A stretch of 64,000 nt of DNA from Streptomyces sp. WM6386 (GCF_000972385.1 NZ_JXTE01000004.1:1-64000), one strand, 5' to 3'; positions 33,710 to 42,930 are shown, numbered from the stretch's first letter. Notes: generated from the sequence alone by a model not told the origin. A program made the numbers and translations.

Positions 33710-33848
33710 CGCGCCAGGATGCCATGCCGCCCTGCGCACCCTTGTGTGACGCAGACCACTTCAATCCTCGGGAACTCGAGGACCTCTTCCCCCGACTACT
33801 GGACCGGTACAGCCGAGAAACGTCCCCTGCCCCAGAAAAGAACCGCCG

Positions 33849-35246
33849 ATGACCTCCGCTCTCACGAGGACCACGGACGAGGCCCAGAAAGCCGCCGATC
33901 CGATGCCGTCACGCAGCAGTTGGGCGCCGCTCCGCCCCCTGTTGCTGCGCCTGCATTTCTACGCCGGACTGCTCGTCGCGCCGTTCCTTCTCGTGGCCGC
34001 CTGCACCGGACTCCTCTACGCCGCTTCCTTCCAGGCCGAGAAGATCGTCTACGCCGACGAGATGACCGTGTCCCAGGTGGGTGACACCAAGCTGCCCATC
34101 TCCGAGCAGGTCACCGCCGCCCGCGAGGCCCACCCCGAGGGCACCGTCGCGGCCGTCCGCCCCTCCCCGCAGGACGACGCGACGACCCGGGTCCTGCTGT
34201 CCGGCGTCAAGGGCGTCGACGCCGACCACACCCTCGCCGTCTTCGTCGACCCGTACACCGCCGAGGTCGAAGGCGCCCTCGAACAGTACGGCTCGACCGG
34301 CGCGCTGCCCCTGCGCACCTGGATCTCCGGGCTCCACCGCAATCTGCACCTCGGCGAGACCGGACGCCTCTACAGCGAGTTCGCGGCGAGCTGGCTGTGG
34401 GTGATCGCGAGCGCCGGCCTGGTGATGTGGTTCACCCGCCGCCGGGCCCAGCGCAAGCTGCGCGGGACCAGCGGGCGGCGCCGCACCCTGGGCCTGCACG
34501 GCGGCGTCGGCGCGTGGGCCGCTGCCGGGTTCCTCTTCCTGTCGGTGACCGGTCTGACCTGGTCCACCTACGCCGGCGCCAACATCGACGTACTGCGCAC
34601 CTCGCTGCACCAGGCCACGCCGTCGATCTCCGCGAGCGCAGGCGGCGACCACTCCGGGCACGGCGCGTCCACCTCGGCCGGGGACGCCGAGCACGGCGTC
34701 GGCCTCGACAAGATCCTGGCGGCGGCGCGGGCCGAGGGACTCGGCGACCCGGTCGAGATCGTCCCACCCGCCGACGCCGCGTCGACGTACGTGGTGAAGC
34801 AGGTGGGGCGCAGCTACCCCACGAAGCAGGACGCGGTGGCCGTCGACCCGACCACCGGCGAGGTCACCGACGTGCTGCGGTTCGCCGACCACCCGGTCCT
34901 CGCCAAGCTGACCCGCTGGGGCATCGACCTGCACACGGGCGTCCTGTTCGGCCTGGTCAACCAGATCGCCCTGATGCTGCTCGCGCTCTCTCTGATCCTG
35001 TTGATCGTGTGGGGCTACCGGATGTGGTGGCAGCGCGGCCGCGGTTCTGCCTTCGGCCGTCCGATCCCGCGCGGGGTCTGGCAGAAGGTGCCCCCGCTGG
35101 TCCTGCTGCCGTGCGTGGCGGCCATCGCGGTCCTCGGGTACTACGTCCCGCTCCTCGGCATTCCGCTGGCCGCGTTCATCGTCGTCGACATCGTCCTCGG
35201 CGAGATCGGCCACCGGCGGGGGAAGCGCGCCGACGCGGCGGCCTGA
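33849..35246 (+). CDS. PepSY-associated transmembrane protein
   Basis: 465 residues with four to six membrane helices: LHFYAGLLVAPFLLVAACTG (about 36-55), WLWVIASAGLVMWF, AAGFLFLSVTGLTWSTYAG, IALMLLALSLILLIVWGYRM and LVLLPCVAAIAVLGYYVPLL. PepSY-like domains lie in the extracytoplasmic loops (TLAVFVDPYTAEVEGALEQY; DAVAVDPTTGEVTDVLRF). A His-rich loop GGDHSGHGAS may bind metal. Relatives occur with iron-siderophore or copper uptake as putative membrane reductases. The upstream RBS is weak. Confidence 0.88.
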   Translation: MTSALTRTTDEAQKAADPMPSRSSWAPLRPLLLRLHFYAGLLVAPFLLVAACTGLLYAASFQAEKIVYADEMTVSQVGDTKLPISEQVTAAREAHPEGTVAAVRPSPQDDATTRVLLSGVKGVDADHTLAVFVDPYTAEVEGALEQYGSTGALPLRTWISGLHRNLHLGETGRLYSEFAASWLWVIASAGLVMWFTRRRAQRKLRGTSGRRRTLGLHGGVGAWAAAGFLFLSVTGLTWSTYAGANIDVLRTSLHQATPSISASAGGDHSGHGASTSAGDAEHGVGLDKILAAARAEGLGDPVEIVPPADAASTYVVKQVGRSYPTKQDAVAVDPTTGEVTDVLRFADHPVLAKLTRWGIDLHTGVLFGLVNQIALMLLALSLILLIVWGYRMWWQRGRGSAFGRPIPRGVWQKVPPLVLLPCVAAIAVLGYYVPLLGIPLAAFIVVDIVLGEIGHRRGKRADAAA

Positions 35247-35263
35247 CCGTACGGCACAGCACA

Positions 35264-35292
35264 GGGCCCGGTTCCGTGACGGAACCGGGCCC
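35264..35292. terminator. Bidirectional hairpin terminator
   Basis: GGGCCCGGTTCCG, loop TGA, then its exact complement (13-bp stem) between the convergent genes ending at 35246 and 35305. Confidence 0.85.
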
Positions 35293-35304
35293 CTGCTGTC
35301 GTGC

Positions 35305-35652
35305 TCAGAGCGTGTCGAAGTCGCCCGCGAGCGCGGAGGCGAGGCGGATGTGCGGCTCGGCCTCCTGGTGCCGCCCCTGCCGCTCCAGTGTGCGGCCCAG
35401 CATCAGACGGGCGTACTGCTCCACCGGGTCACGCTCCACGATGATGCGCAACTCGGTCTCCGCGCGCCGCAGTTGGGCCGAGTGGTAGTAGGAGCGGGCC
35501 AGCAGCAGCCGCGGTCCGGTCTGCTCCGGCACCTCCTCGACCAGCCCGTCCAGGACGCGCGCCGCGGCGGCGTAGTCCTTGGCGTCGAAGAACATCCGCG
35601 CGCGCTCCCAGCGCTCCGCCGGTGTTCCGTGGTCGTAGTACGTCATCTCCAC
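35305..35652 (-). CDS. Small tetratricopeptide-repeat protein
   Basis: 115 residues. About three TPR units: RWERARMFFDAKDYAAAARV, RLLLARSYYHSAQLRRAETE and YARLMLGRTLERQGRHQEAE. GTG 35652 is 5 nt from a perfect AAGGAGG; ATG 35646 is the alternative. Likely a protein-protein scaffold. Its start is 49 bp downstream of the MarR-like gene stop, so the three genes 36636-35305 may form one unit. Confidence 0.85.
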   Translation of the reverse strand: MEMTYYDHGTPAERWERARMFFDAKDYAAAARVLDGLVEEVPEQTGPRLLLARSYYHSAQLRRAETELRIIVERDPVEQYARLMLGRTLERQGRHQEAEPHIRLASALAGDFDTL

Positions 35653-35701
35653 TCTGACCTCCTTCGAGGCCGTCAACGGAGAGAGTTGGTTCAATATTCC
35701 A

Positions 35702-36148
35702 CTACTTGCTGAGCGTCGCGAGCTCGGCGTCGGCCCGGTCGGCGATGAGGGACAGCACGCGTCCGGCGACGGCGAGATCCTCCGTCGGGATGCCGTCGTA
35801 GATCCGGGCCGTGATGGGTGCGGTCTCGGTGGACGTCCGGTCGTACAGCTCCTGCCCGGCGTCCGTGATCCGCACCAGCGACGGCTCCAGGGGGGCCAGC
35901 AGCTCCGCGGCGATCAGCTCGTCGACCACGGCATGGGCCTCCGCGGCGCCGATCTTCAGCGAGCCGACGACGCTGTCGACGAGATGGCCCCGCTCGACCG
36001 GTCCGTCGGCGACGGCCGCGACCCGCAGGGTGACGGACTGCTGGAACGTCACGCCGTGGCGGGCCAGTACCCGCTCCAGGACGCCGCGGGCCGCGTAGTG
36101 GGCCAGGGCTATGACGCGGGGGTTGAGCAGGGGAGTGGTGGTGGTCAT
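35702..36148 (-). CDS. MarR-like winged-helix regulator
   Basis: 148 residues. Predicted helices around QQSVTLRVAAVADGPVERGH and a wing near LLAPLEPSLVRITDAGQELY, as in Streptomyces MarR-like proteins. AAGGAGCAGTC precedes ATG 36148, which overlaps the upstream MarR stop by 4 bp. The two adjacent regulators are probably co-translated and could act together. Confidence 0.8.
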   Translation of the reverse strand: MTTTTPLLNPRVIALAHYAARGVLERVLARHGVTFQQSVTLRVAAVADGPVERGHLVDSVVGSLKIGAAEAHAVVDELIAAELLAPLEPSLVRITDAGQELYDRTSTETAPITARIYDGIPTEDLAVAGRVLSLIADRADAELATLSK

Positions 36149-36636
36149 GACTGCTCCTTGTCGGGCCCGCCGGTGACGGCGAGCGGATCCAGAGGTGCGT
36201 CGAGCAGGGTCACGAGGTCGTGCCTGAAGTCCCGGGTGCGCTCGCTGTCCTGGCCGCCGAACGGTGCCAGCAGCTGCTCCAGGAGCCCCTGGACGACCTC
36301 GATGGCCTGCCGGGTCGTGTCGCTGCCCTCCTCGGTGAGGGCCAGTTGCACGGCGCGTGGGTCGCGTGGGTCGCGGGTGCGTTCCAGGAGGCCCGCGGAC
36401 TCCAGTGAGCGCGCCAGCTTGGACACGTACAGGGGCTCGAGGCCCACGTGGTCGGCGAGGCGCCGCTGACTGGGGCGTTCACCGGCACGCTGCATGCCGT
36501 ACAAGGATGCGACCAGCGAGTACTGCGCATGGGTGAGCCCCAGCGGAGCCATCGCGCGGTCCACCGCGGTCCGCCACTTCATCGACAGTCGCCACACCAG
36601 GAAGCCGGGTGTCGCCTTCTCGGAACCCTCACTCAT
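36145..36636 (-). CDS. MarR-family transcriptional regulator
   Basis: 163 residues. HTH RRLADHVGLEPLYVSKLARS with wing ERTRDPRDPRAVQLALTEEG. ATG 36636 is 7 nt from a TAGTGT -10 hexamer and lacks an RBS, so it is probably translated from a leaderless mRNA. The direct repeat upstream is the likely autoregulatory site. Divergent from pirin. Confidence 0.92.
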   Translation of the reverse strand: MSEGSEKATPGFLVWRLSMKWRTAVDRAMAPLGLTHAQYSLVASLYGMQRAGERPSQRRLADHVGLEPLYVSKLARSLESAGLLERTRDPRDPRAVQLALTEEGSDTTRQAIEVVQGLLEQLLAPFGGQDSERTRDFRHDLVTLLDAPLDPLAVTGGPDKEQS

Positions 36637-36643
36637 GGCAAAC

Positions 36644-36676
36644 ACACTACATGGCTACTATGTACATGGCTACTAT
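36644..36676 (-). promoter_or_regulatory. MarR promoter with two direct repeats TACATGGCTACTAT
   Basis: Two identical 14-bp copies (36648-36661, 36663-36676) with 15-bp period. The minus-strand -10 TAGTGT (36649-36644) overlaps the first copy. The junction also forms the palindrome ATGTACAT. Candidate binding site of the MarR regulator, between it and pirin. Confidence 0.6.
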
Positions 36677-36710
36677 TTTTCGAACGAGCCGGGACGGCCG
36701 GGGCGACGGA

Positions 36711-36740
36711 CTGACGGGACGCCACTCGCGGGTCTAGGTT
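36711..36740 (+). promoter_or_regulatory. Leaderless-type promoter of the pirin gene
   Basis: CTGACG (36711-36716), 18-nt spacer, TAGGTT (36735-36740), then 7 nt to ATG 36748 without a Shine-Dalgarno. Confidence 0.55.
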
Positions 36741-36747
36741 GGGCGCC

Positions 36748-37713
36748 ATGAGCAATCTTGATCGCGAGGCGGCTCCCGCTCTGTGCGGCGGCCGCGGCTT
36801 CGTGGTGGCGGAGCCCGTTCGCGAACTCCTCAGCCCGCGCACCGTCAGGCTCGGCGAGTCCACCGAGGTCCGCCGGCTGCTGCCCAACCTGGGGCGCCGC
36901 ATGGTCGGCGCATGGTGCTTCGTCGACCACTACGGCCCCGACGACATCGCCGACGAGCCCGGTATGCAGGTGCCGCCCCACCCGCACATGGGCCTGCAGA
37001 CGGTGAGCTGGCTGCACCAGGGCGAGGTGCTGCACCGCGACTCGACCGGCAGCCTCCAGACGATCCACCCGCGCGAGCTGGGCCTGATGACCTCCGGACG
37101 GGCCATCAGCCACTCCGAGGAGAGCCCCAAGTCGCACGCCCGCTACCTCCACGGCGCCCAGCTGTGGGTGGCCCTCCCCGACAGCCACCGCCACACCGAC
37201 CCGCACTTCGAGCACCACGCCGAACTGCCGGTCGTCACCGCACCCGGCCTCTCGGCCACCCTGATCCTCGGCGCCCTCGATGGCGCGACCTCGCCCGGAA
37301 CGACGTACACCCCCATCGTCGGCGCCGACCTGACCCTCGCCCGTGGCGCGGACGTACGCCTCCCGCTGGAACCGGACTTCGAGTACGCCGTGCTGTCCAT
37401 GTCCGGCGAGGCGCGGGTGGACGGCGTTCCGGTCCTGCCCGGCTCCATGCTCTACCTCGGCTGCGGCCGCACCGAACTGCCGCTGCGCGCCGAGTCGGAG
37501 GCCTCCCTGATGCTCCTGGGCGGTGAGCCGTTCGAGGAAGAGCTCATCATGTTCTGGAACTGGATCGGGCGGTCCCAGGAAGAGATCGTGCAGGCCCGTC
37601 GGGACTGGATGGAAGGGCGGCGATTCGGTGAGGTGAAGGGGTACGACGGTGCTCCGCTACCGGCCCCGGAACTACCGCCTGTGCCGTTGAAGGCGCGCGG
37701 CAGACTGCGCTGA
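36748..37713 (+). CDS. Pirin-family protein
   Basis: 321 residues, bicupin. The metal-binding histidines lie in PPHPHMGLQTVSWLHQGEVL with the later HSEESP segment, as in pirin/quercetinase-like proteins. FVDHYGPDDIADEPGMQVPP is diagnostic. Some pirins are quercetin dioxygenases, others redox-responsive regulators. Divergent from a MarR gene and plausibly under its control. ATG 36748 follows a promoter by 7 nt. Confidence 0.92.
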   Translation: MSNLDREAAPALCGGRGFVVAEPVRELLSPRTVRLGESTEVRRLLPNLGRRMVGAWCFVDHYGPDDIADEPGMQVPPHPHMGLQTVSWLHQGEVLHRDSTGSLQTIHPRELGLMTSGRAISHSEESPKSHARYLHGAQLWVALPDSHRHTDPHFEHHAELPVVTAPGLSATLILGALDGATSPGTTYTPIVGADLTLARGADVRLPLEPDFEYAVLSMSGEARVDGVPVLPGSMLYLGCGRTELPLRAESEASLMLLGGEPFEEELIMFWNWIGRSQEEIVQARRDWMEGRRFGEVKGYDGAPLPAPELPPVPLKARGRLR

Positions 37714-37765
37714 CCTGCTGGACTGTCAAAGGAGACGATGCGGATCTTCCCCCATCAGCGGCCGA

Positions 37766-37796
37766 CGGTCACCGCTGCGTCGGCAGTCGGTGACCG
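37766..37796. terminator. Hairpin terminator between pirin and the metallo-hydrolase
   Basis: CGGTCACCG-CTGC, loop GTCG, GCAG-T-CGGTGACCG: 13 base pairs with one bulged T, in the 100-bp convergent gap. Confidence 0.75.
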
Positions 37797-37813
37797 GCCT
37801 GTTGTCGTGGAGA

Positions 37814-38893
37814 TCAGCAGCAGCCTGCCGTATGCACGCTTGTGGCAGCCATCGTCGTCGCCGTGGGGGTGGCGGCCTCCTGATCCTGGGCGATGCGGCC
37901 GCGCAGCATGGTTTCCACGATCTTCATGAAGCGCTGTGCTGCCGGGGTGCCCACGACGAACGGGTTCTCGCGTCCGTTCGGCGCACTGCGCAACTTCTCC
38001 ATACGCTCCAGGCCGTAGTCGGCGAAGCCGTGGTTGCTGAGTTCGACGTCGACGCCGGCCCGCCTCATCCGGGAGGCGAAGGTGAGGGCGGAGGAGAGGT
38101 AGAGCTCCTTGTTCGTGGTGGCGGCGGGCGGGTTGGTCCCGCCCCACAGCATCGCGGTGTGGGCGCGGCCCCGCCAACGGGCCGGGAAGACGGGCGAGAC
38201 GGTGCCGGGTGTGTGACCCGGCGTGCGGTGGAGCGTCACGGTGGTACCGCCCAGCGTCAGCTTCTGGCCGTCGGCGATGTCCAGGTCACGGGTGGGTGCG
38301 TTGGCCGGGTTGGTGGAGGCGACGAGGTCCCAGTCGGCCGGGGCCATCATGACCCGGGTGCCGTACTGGTCGGCCAGGTACTGGGCGCCGCCGAAGTGGT
38401 CGCCGTGGCCGTGGGTGACCACGACGTACTTGATCTTCGAGGGATCGGCCCCCAGGCTGCGCAGTCCCGGGACGATGTACTGCTCCGCCTCGTCCGGATT
38501 GTTGAGGGCGTCGATGAGGATGATGCCGGCCGGGGTGAGGATCGCCGTGGCGGACACGAATCCGACGCTGAGCACGGCGACGTTGTCGAAGATCCGCAGT
38601 GGTGCCGGAGCGGGGGGCCTCGGCGGGGTGTAACCGGCGGTGAGCGCGCTCACGATGCTCTTGAGGTTCGGGGTGTCTCCGGCCAGTTCGGCGGCCCGGT
38701 CGAAGTAGTCCTGCGCGGTGGGATCCGCGGCCGCCGAGGTCTCGGCGGAGGCGCGTTCGGGCAGCAGCGCCGCAGTGCCGACGGTGACCGCCGCGGCGGC
38801 GCCGAACTGCCACAGGCGGCGACGCGTCAGGGCTCCGTGGGGGCGGCCTTCGGTCGATGCCCGGCGGATGGGGTCGGTCTGCGGCTCGTTCAT
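37814..38893 (-). CDS. Exported metallo-beta-lactamase-fold hydrolase (Tat substrate)
   Basis: 359 residues. Tat signal peptide with twin arginines in LTRRRLWQFGAAAAVTVGTA (22-41) and cleavage near ASA-ETS (50). Zinc motif THGHGDH (160-166), later GHTPGTVSP, and a C-terminal His in NHGFADYG. AAGGAGCCCCC precedes ATG 38893. Fold members hydrolyse esters, lactones or thioesters; the role outside the membrane is unknown. A possible lipid anchor is absent. The C-terminal tail is low complexity (Ala/Thr). Confidence 0.88.
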   Translation of the reverse strand: MNEPQTDPIRRASTEGRPHGALTRRRLWQFGAAAAVTVGTAALLPERASAETSAAADPTAQDYFDRAAELAGDTPNLKSIVSALTAGYTPPRPPAPAPLRIFDNVAVLSVGFVSATAILTPAGIILIDALNNPDEAEQYIVPGLRSLGADPSKIKYVVVTHGHGDHFGGAQYLADQYGTRVMMAPADWDLVASTNPANAPTRDLDIADGQKLTLGGTTVTLHRTPGHTPGTVSPVFPARWRGRAHTAMLWGGTNPPAATTNKELYLSSALTFASRMRRAGVDVELSNHGFADYGLERMEKLRSAPNGRENPFVVGTPAAQRFMKIVETMLRGRIAQDQEAATPTATTMAATSVHTAGCC

Positions 38894-38979
38894 GGGGGCT
38901 CCTTGAAATGTGGGGAGGTGGGGGTGGCGGGACCGGCCGCCCGTCGCGGGCGTGGGCTGGGTCGCCGGTCCGAGATTTC

Positions 38980-40320
38980 TCAGGCGGTCACAACCGCCTG
39001 CTTGTCCTTCTCGCCGGCTTCGGCGTCGCTCAGCGGCGCATCCTGGCGTTCCTTCAGGAAGAAGGTGACGGCGAGCCCGATCACCGTCACCGCCGCGAGA
39101 TAGACGGCGACCGAGTACACGGTGCCGGTGCTGGACTGCAGGGTTTCGGCGATCATCGGCGCGAAGGCGCCGCCGAGTACGGCTCCGATGGCGTAGGACA
39201 GTGCCGCACCGGTGTACCGGACCGCGGTGGGGTACAGCTCCGCGAACAGTGCGGCCTGTGGCCCGTAGGTGAGTCCGAGGCCGACGCTGTAGAGGACGAG
39301 CGCCACCACGATGAGCCCCCCGTTCGCCGTGTTGAGCAGTGCGAAGAACGGGAACATCCAGGCGAGTTGGATGACGAAGCCGATGCGGTAGACGCGCAGG
39401 CGCCCGATCCGGTCGGACAACCGGCCGCCCGCCAGGGTGCTGGCCAGCCAGCCGACCGCGGCGACCATCACGCAGATGAGGATCACCGTCGGATCCATGT
39501 CCAGATGGTTCACGGAGTAACTCTGGACATAGCCGCCGGTGGTCATGTAGCCGACGGCGTTGTTGGCGGCGAAGAGCAGGGCGCCGGCCACGACGAGCGG
39601 CCAGTGGTGTTTGAACAGGGTGGCTATCGGTGCCTGGGACCGCTTCCCGGACTCCTTCAGTTCGCGGTAGACGGGGCTCTCCTCGACCTTACGGCGGATG
39701 ACGAAACCGGCGGCGACGAGGACCACGCTGAGCAGGAAGGGGATGCGCCAGCCCCAGGCGAGGAACTGGTCGTCCGTGGTGAGGGCGGTGACGGCCGCCA
39801 GGGCGCCGTTGGCCAGCAAAAGACCCAGCGGTGCACCGAGTTGGGGGTAGGAACCGAACCTGCCGCGCTGGCCCGGCGGTGCGTGCTCCACGGAGATCAG
39901 CGCGGCGCCGCCCCACTCGCCGCCGGCGGACAGGCCCTGGAGGATCCTCAGGAGGACGAGGATGACCGGGGCGCTCATGCCGATGGAGGCGGACGACGGC
40001 ACGAGGCCGATCAGGGTGGTGGAGACGCCCATGAGCAGCAGGGTGGCGATCAGCATCGCGCGGCGGCCGAGCCGGTCACCGAGGTGTCCGGCGAGCGCTG
40101 CTCCGACCGGTCGGAAGAAGAAGCTGATGCCGATGGTCGCGAAGGAGATGACCAGCGAGTCCTCGCCGAGCCCGTCGAAGAACCGGCTGCTGAACACCAG
40201 TCCGGTGCACAGGGCGTAGATGAAGAAGTCGTACCACTCGATGGTGGTGCCCGCCATGGCGGCGAGCGCGACGGTGCGGTGCTGACCGCGGGTGCCGGAT
40301 GTCTGAGCGGATGGGGACAT
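38980..40320 (-). CDS. MFS transporter, metabolite:H+ symporter (ShiA/ProP-like)
   Basis: 446 residues, 12 membrane helices. MHS signatures: GTTIEWYDFFIYALCTGLVF (24-43), GHLGDRLGRRAMLI and RILQGLSAGGEWGGAALISV. A proton symporter for organic acids such as shikimate, proline or aromatic acids. It precedes the class II aldolase, PucR and ring-cleavage genes, so uptake of the aromatic growth substrate is likely. Start ATG 40320; 54 bp separate it from the aldolase stop. Confidence 0.92.
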   Translation of the reverse strand: MSPSAQTSGTRGQHRTVALAAMAGTTIEWYDFFIYALCTGLVFSSRFFDGLGEDSLVISFATIGISFFFRPVGAALAGHLGDRLGRRAMLIATLLLMGVSTTLIGLVPSSASIGMSAPVILVLLRILQGLSAGGEWGGAALISVEHAPPGQRGRFGSYPQLGAPLGLLLANGALAAVTALTTDDQFLAWGWRIPFLLSVVLVAAGFVIRRKVEESPVYRELKESGKRSQAPIATLFKHHWPLVVAGALLFAANNAVGYMTTGGYVQSYSVNHLDMDPTVILICVMVAAVGWLASTLAGGRLSDRIGRLRVYRIGFVIQLAWMFPFFALLNTANGGLIVVALVLYSVGLGLTYGPQAALFAELYPTAVRYTGAALSYAIGAVLGGAFAPMIAETLQSSTGTVYSVAVYLAAVTVIGLAVTFFLKERQDAPLSDAEAGEKDKQAVVTA

Positions 40321-40374
40321 GGGGAGTGTCCGATCGTCGTCGGGTCGTCGTCGGCCCGGGGGAGCGGGAGGGTG

Positions 40375-41154
40375 TCAGACGGCGTAGTCGGGGGCGATGC
40401 GGTCGATCCTGCGGCGCAGGGCGTCGAACAGGGTCCTGCCCGCCTCCGTACGGTCGCCCATCTGGAAGGACTCCTTGGTGGAGCGCACCGCCGCCTCCCG
40501 GCTCACCGGGGTCAGCGGCTGCCCGGCCTGCTGGGCGGCGAGCTGGATCTCGCAGGCGCGTTGCAGGGTCCACAGGGCGGCGAAAGCCGCGGGGACGGTC
40601 GGACCCACCGCCAGCAGGCCGTGGTTGCGCAGGATCATCAGGTCGCGGTCACCGAGGTCGGCCACCAGGCGTGGCTTCTCCTCCGGGTCGACGGTGATGC
40701 CCTCGAAGTCGTGGTAAGCGACCATGTCGTGCAGTTGGGCGGCGTAGAAGTTGTCCGGGTCCAGGCCGTCGCGCAGACAGGCGACCCCGGTGCCGGCGGT
40801 GGTGTGCGTGTGCATGATGCAGTGCGCGTCAGGCCGGTTGGCGTGGATCACCGAGTGGATGAGCAGTCCTGCCTCGTTGACCGGCCAGTCGGAGTCCGAC
40901 AGAAGGTTGCCGTCGAGATCGATCTTCACCAGGTTCGAGGCGGTGACCTCGTCGTACATCAGGCCGAACGGATTGATCAGCAGGTGTCCCTCCTCGCCGG
41001 GCACCCGGACGGTGATGTGGTTGAAGACCATCTCCACCCATCCCAGATGGTGGAAGACGCGGTAGCAGGCGGCCAGTTCGAGCCGCGCCCGCCACTCGGC
41101 CTCGCTCATGCGGGCCGGTTTCGCGGTGCTGGTCGGGGTGTCCAGAACGGTCAC
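40375..41154 (-). CDS. Class II aldolase/adducin-family protein
   Basis: 259 residues. Zinc ligands in HCIMHTHTTAGTGVACL and a later His in LRNHGLLAVG; phosphate/substrate loop LLINPFGLMYDEVTASNLVK. AAGGAGCACGG positions the start at GTG 41154. Relatives include fuculose-phosphate aldolase and decarboxylases acting on 3-keto-acids. Not homologous to HpaI, so its relation to the meta-pathway is unclear; it is grouped with an MHS permease. Confidence 0.88.
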   Translation of the reverse strand: MTVLDTPTSTAKPARMSEAEWRARLELAACYRVFHHLGWVEMVFNHITVRVPGEEGHLLINPFGLMYDEVTASNLVKIDLDGNLLSDSDWPVNEAGLLIHSVIHANRPDAHCIMHTHTTAGTGVACLRDGLDPDNFYAAQLHDMVAYHDFEGITVDPEEKPRLVADLGDRDLMILRNHGLLAVGPTVPAAFAALWTLQRACEIQLAAQQAGQPLTPVSREAAVRSTKESFQMGDRTEAGRTLFDALRRRIDRIAPDYAV

Positions 41155-41293
41155 TGCCGTGCTCCTTGATCGCTGCGTGGGCATCGCCGGTGCCGGGCGA
41201 CGGCCTCGGTGTCCAGGAGCATGGGTGCGCGACCGCTCGGGAGCCAATGTCGGGATCGACAGTGAATCCGGCCGGGTGGTGTCCGATGCGACA

Positions 41294-42916
41294 TCAGTCG
41301 GGCGTCGTCGGCTCCGACTGGCGGGCAAGCGCCGTCAGTTCGAGTGTCAGCAGCAGGCGCCGCGTCGGATCGGCGAGCGATACGTCGAAGAGTTGCTCGG
41401 CCCGGCGCAGCCGCAGCCGCAACGTGTTCTGGTGGATGTGCAACTCGTCGCTGGCCGCGGCGACGTCTCCGAAGTGCCGCAGATAGGTGAGCAGCGTGGC
41501 GCAGTAGTCGGTGGCGTGTTCGGCGTCGTGTGACCGCAGACGTTCCGCGACACCGGTGCGCAGCTCGGCGTCCTCGCGTACGGCGCCGACGAGCCGCCGC
41601 AGCACCAGCTCCGGCCGCAGGTCCTCGGCGTGGTAGGCGCCAGGGCCGGCGCACTGCTCGCGGAGGTGGCCGAGCGCGGCGTCGATGTCGCGGCGGGCCG
41701 CGACCAGGGCGGAAGCCGTTCCGATGACGGGGGAGTCGACCGCCGTGAACGACCGGTGCAGGCTGTGCCGGACCCGGTCCAGAAGGTGGTCCAGCAGGAC
41801 CCCGGTGGACACGGAGCCGGAACCGGGGGTCGGCAGCAGGACGTAGACGCGGTCATCGAGGAGGGCCGCCGCCGGTTCGTACCCGAGAGAGCGGCCGTCG
41901 AGGACGGCCAGGTCCAGGGTCCGCAGCAGAGCGGCGCGGCGGCGAGCCGCGGTGCCCGCTTCCCACGACGTCTCGCTGCCGCGCGCCCCTGCGGCCTCGG
42001 CCAGCCCGACCAGCACGGCGGGAAGGCGGACACCGCCGGGTGAGTCGCCCTGCCCCGACCTGCCCTCCAGCGCGTGACGCAGGGCGCGGTCGCGGCTCTC
42101 CTGGTCGGCGTCGACCTGGCGGCGCAGCGCCAGCATGTGCAGCGCCGCGACCCGGGCCGCCTCCTGCAGGGTGGGCCCGCAGTCGGTGGCCGCGGCCTCG
42201 TCGGGGAACGCGGCCCACAGGGAACCGAGGACGTCCTCGCCCGCCCTGATGACCACGGCCGTGCGCGGCAGGTCGCCGGGCCGGTGCCGGCGTACGACCG
42301 TGTCGCTCACCCACACCTCTCGGTCCAGGTGATCGGCGAGCGCGTCTTCGGGCACCCGCCTGCCCAGGATCCCGCGTCGCCGGGTCTCGTCGATGGGCTG
42401 GTCGGGCAGGTTCGAGTAGGCGACCACCACCTGCTGGGTGTCCATGATCGCGACGGCGCCGCCGACGATTCCGGCGACCGCGTTGGCCAGGGAGAACAGG
42501 TCGCCGCCCGTCGCCCCGCCGCCCGGTTCGGCAACCGTCTCGCGTGCGGCCAGGATGGTCGTGATCAGACGTTGCACGCGCGTCCAGGGCACTTGCGGAT
42601 CGACGGCCAGGACGGGGACGCCGGTCTCGCCGACCTGCGCCGACATCTCCGGCGGCGGGGGAGTGGGGCACTTGACGGCGAGGGCGCAGGAATTGTCCGC
42701 GGCCGTTCGCAGAGCCGTGCCCAACGCGTCCCGGTCGGCGATGTGCAGACCGACCCCGAGCAACAGGTGCCCGGGCGCGATGGTCCCGAGCGCCTCCGGG
42801 CAGTCCAGCAACTCGGCGCCGCTGACGCGCCATTCACCACCGCCCCCGTCCGACAGCAGGCTGATGACACCGCCTCGCAGGGCCCCGACAAGCTGATCGA
42901 GAGACATCGCGGTCAT
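41294..42916 (-). CDS. PucR-family transcriptional regulator
   Basis: 540 residues. N-terminal PucR domain (about 1-125), a GAF-like middle (SLANAVAGIVGGAVAIMDTQ) and the C-terminal HTH (DVAAASDELHIHQNTLRLRL, RAEQLFDVSLADPTRRLLL). GGGAGGGTCGGC precedes ATG 42916. PucR regulators respond to purine, amino-acid or aromatic metabolites. Divergent from the ketopantoate-reductase-like gene, with a long inverted-repeat operator between them; probably the pathway regulator. Confidence 0.92.
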   Translation of the reverse strand: MTAMSLDQLVGALRGGVISLLSDGGGGEWRVSGAELLDCPEALGTIAPGHLLLGVGLHIADRDALGTALRTAADNSCALAVKCPTPPPPEMSAQVGETGVPVLAVDPQVPWTRVQRLITTILAARETVAEPGGGATGGDLFSLANAVAGIVGGAVAIMDTQQVVVAYSNLPDQPIDETRRRGILGRRVPEDALADHLDREVWVSDTVVRRHRPGDLPRTAVVIRAGEDVLGSLWAAFPDEAAATDCGPTLQEAARVAALHMLALRRQVDADQESRDRALRHALEGRSGQGDSPGGVRLPAVLVGLAEAAGARGSETSWEAGTAARRRAALLRTLDLAVLDGRSLGYEPAAALLDDRVYVLLPTPGSGSVSTGVLLDHLLDRVRHSLHRSFTAVDSPVIGTASALVAARRDIDAALGHLREQCAGPGAYHAEDLRPELVLRRLVGAVREDAELRTGVAERLRSHDAEHATDYCATLLTYLRHFGDVAAASDELHIHQNTLRLRLRRAEQLFDVSLADPTRRLLLTLELTALARQSEPTTPD

Positions 42917-42930
42917 GCCGACCCTCCCTT

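Noticed and set aside
33765..33782. TCCTCG-N6-CGAGGA palindrome between peptide deformylase and the PepSY gene
   Set aside because: Short arms, single occurrence and no regulator nearby; could be chance in high-GC DNA.
37738..37929. 63-codon plus-strand ORF with AAAGGAG before ATG
   Set aside because: It passes straight through the 37766-37796 terminator hairpin and overlaps the metallo-hydrolase gene antisense; no family resemblance.
40375..41154. HpaI aldolase of the homoprotocatechuate pathway
   Set aside because: The protein belongs to the class II aldolase/adducin fold with the HxH zinc motif, not to the HpaI/citrate-lyase-like fold.
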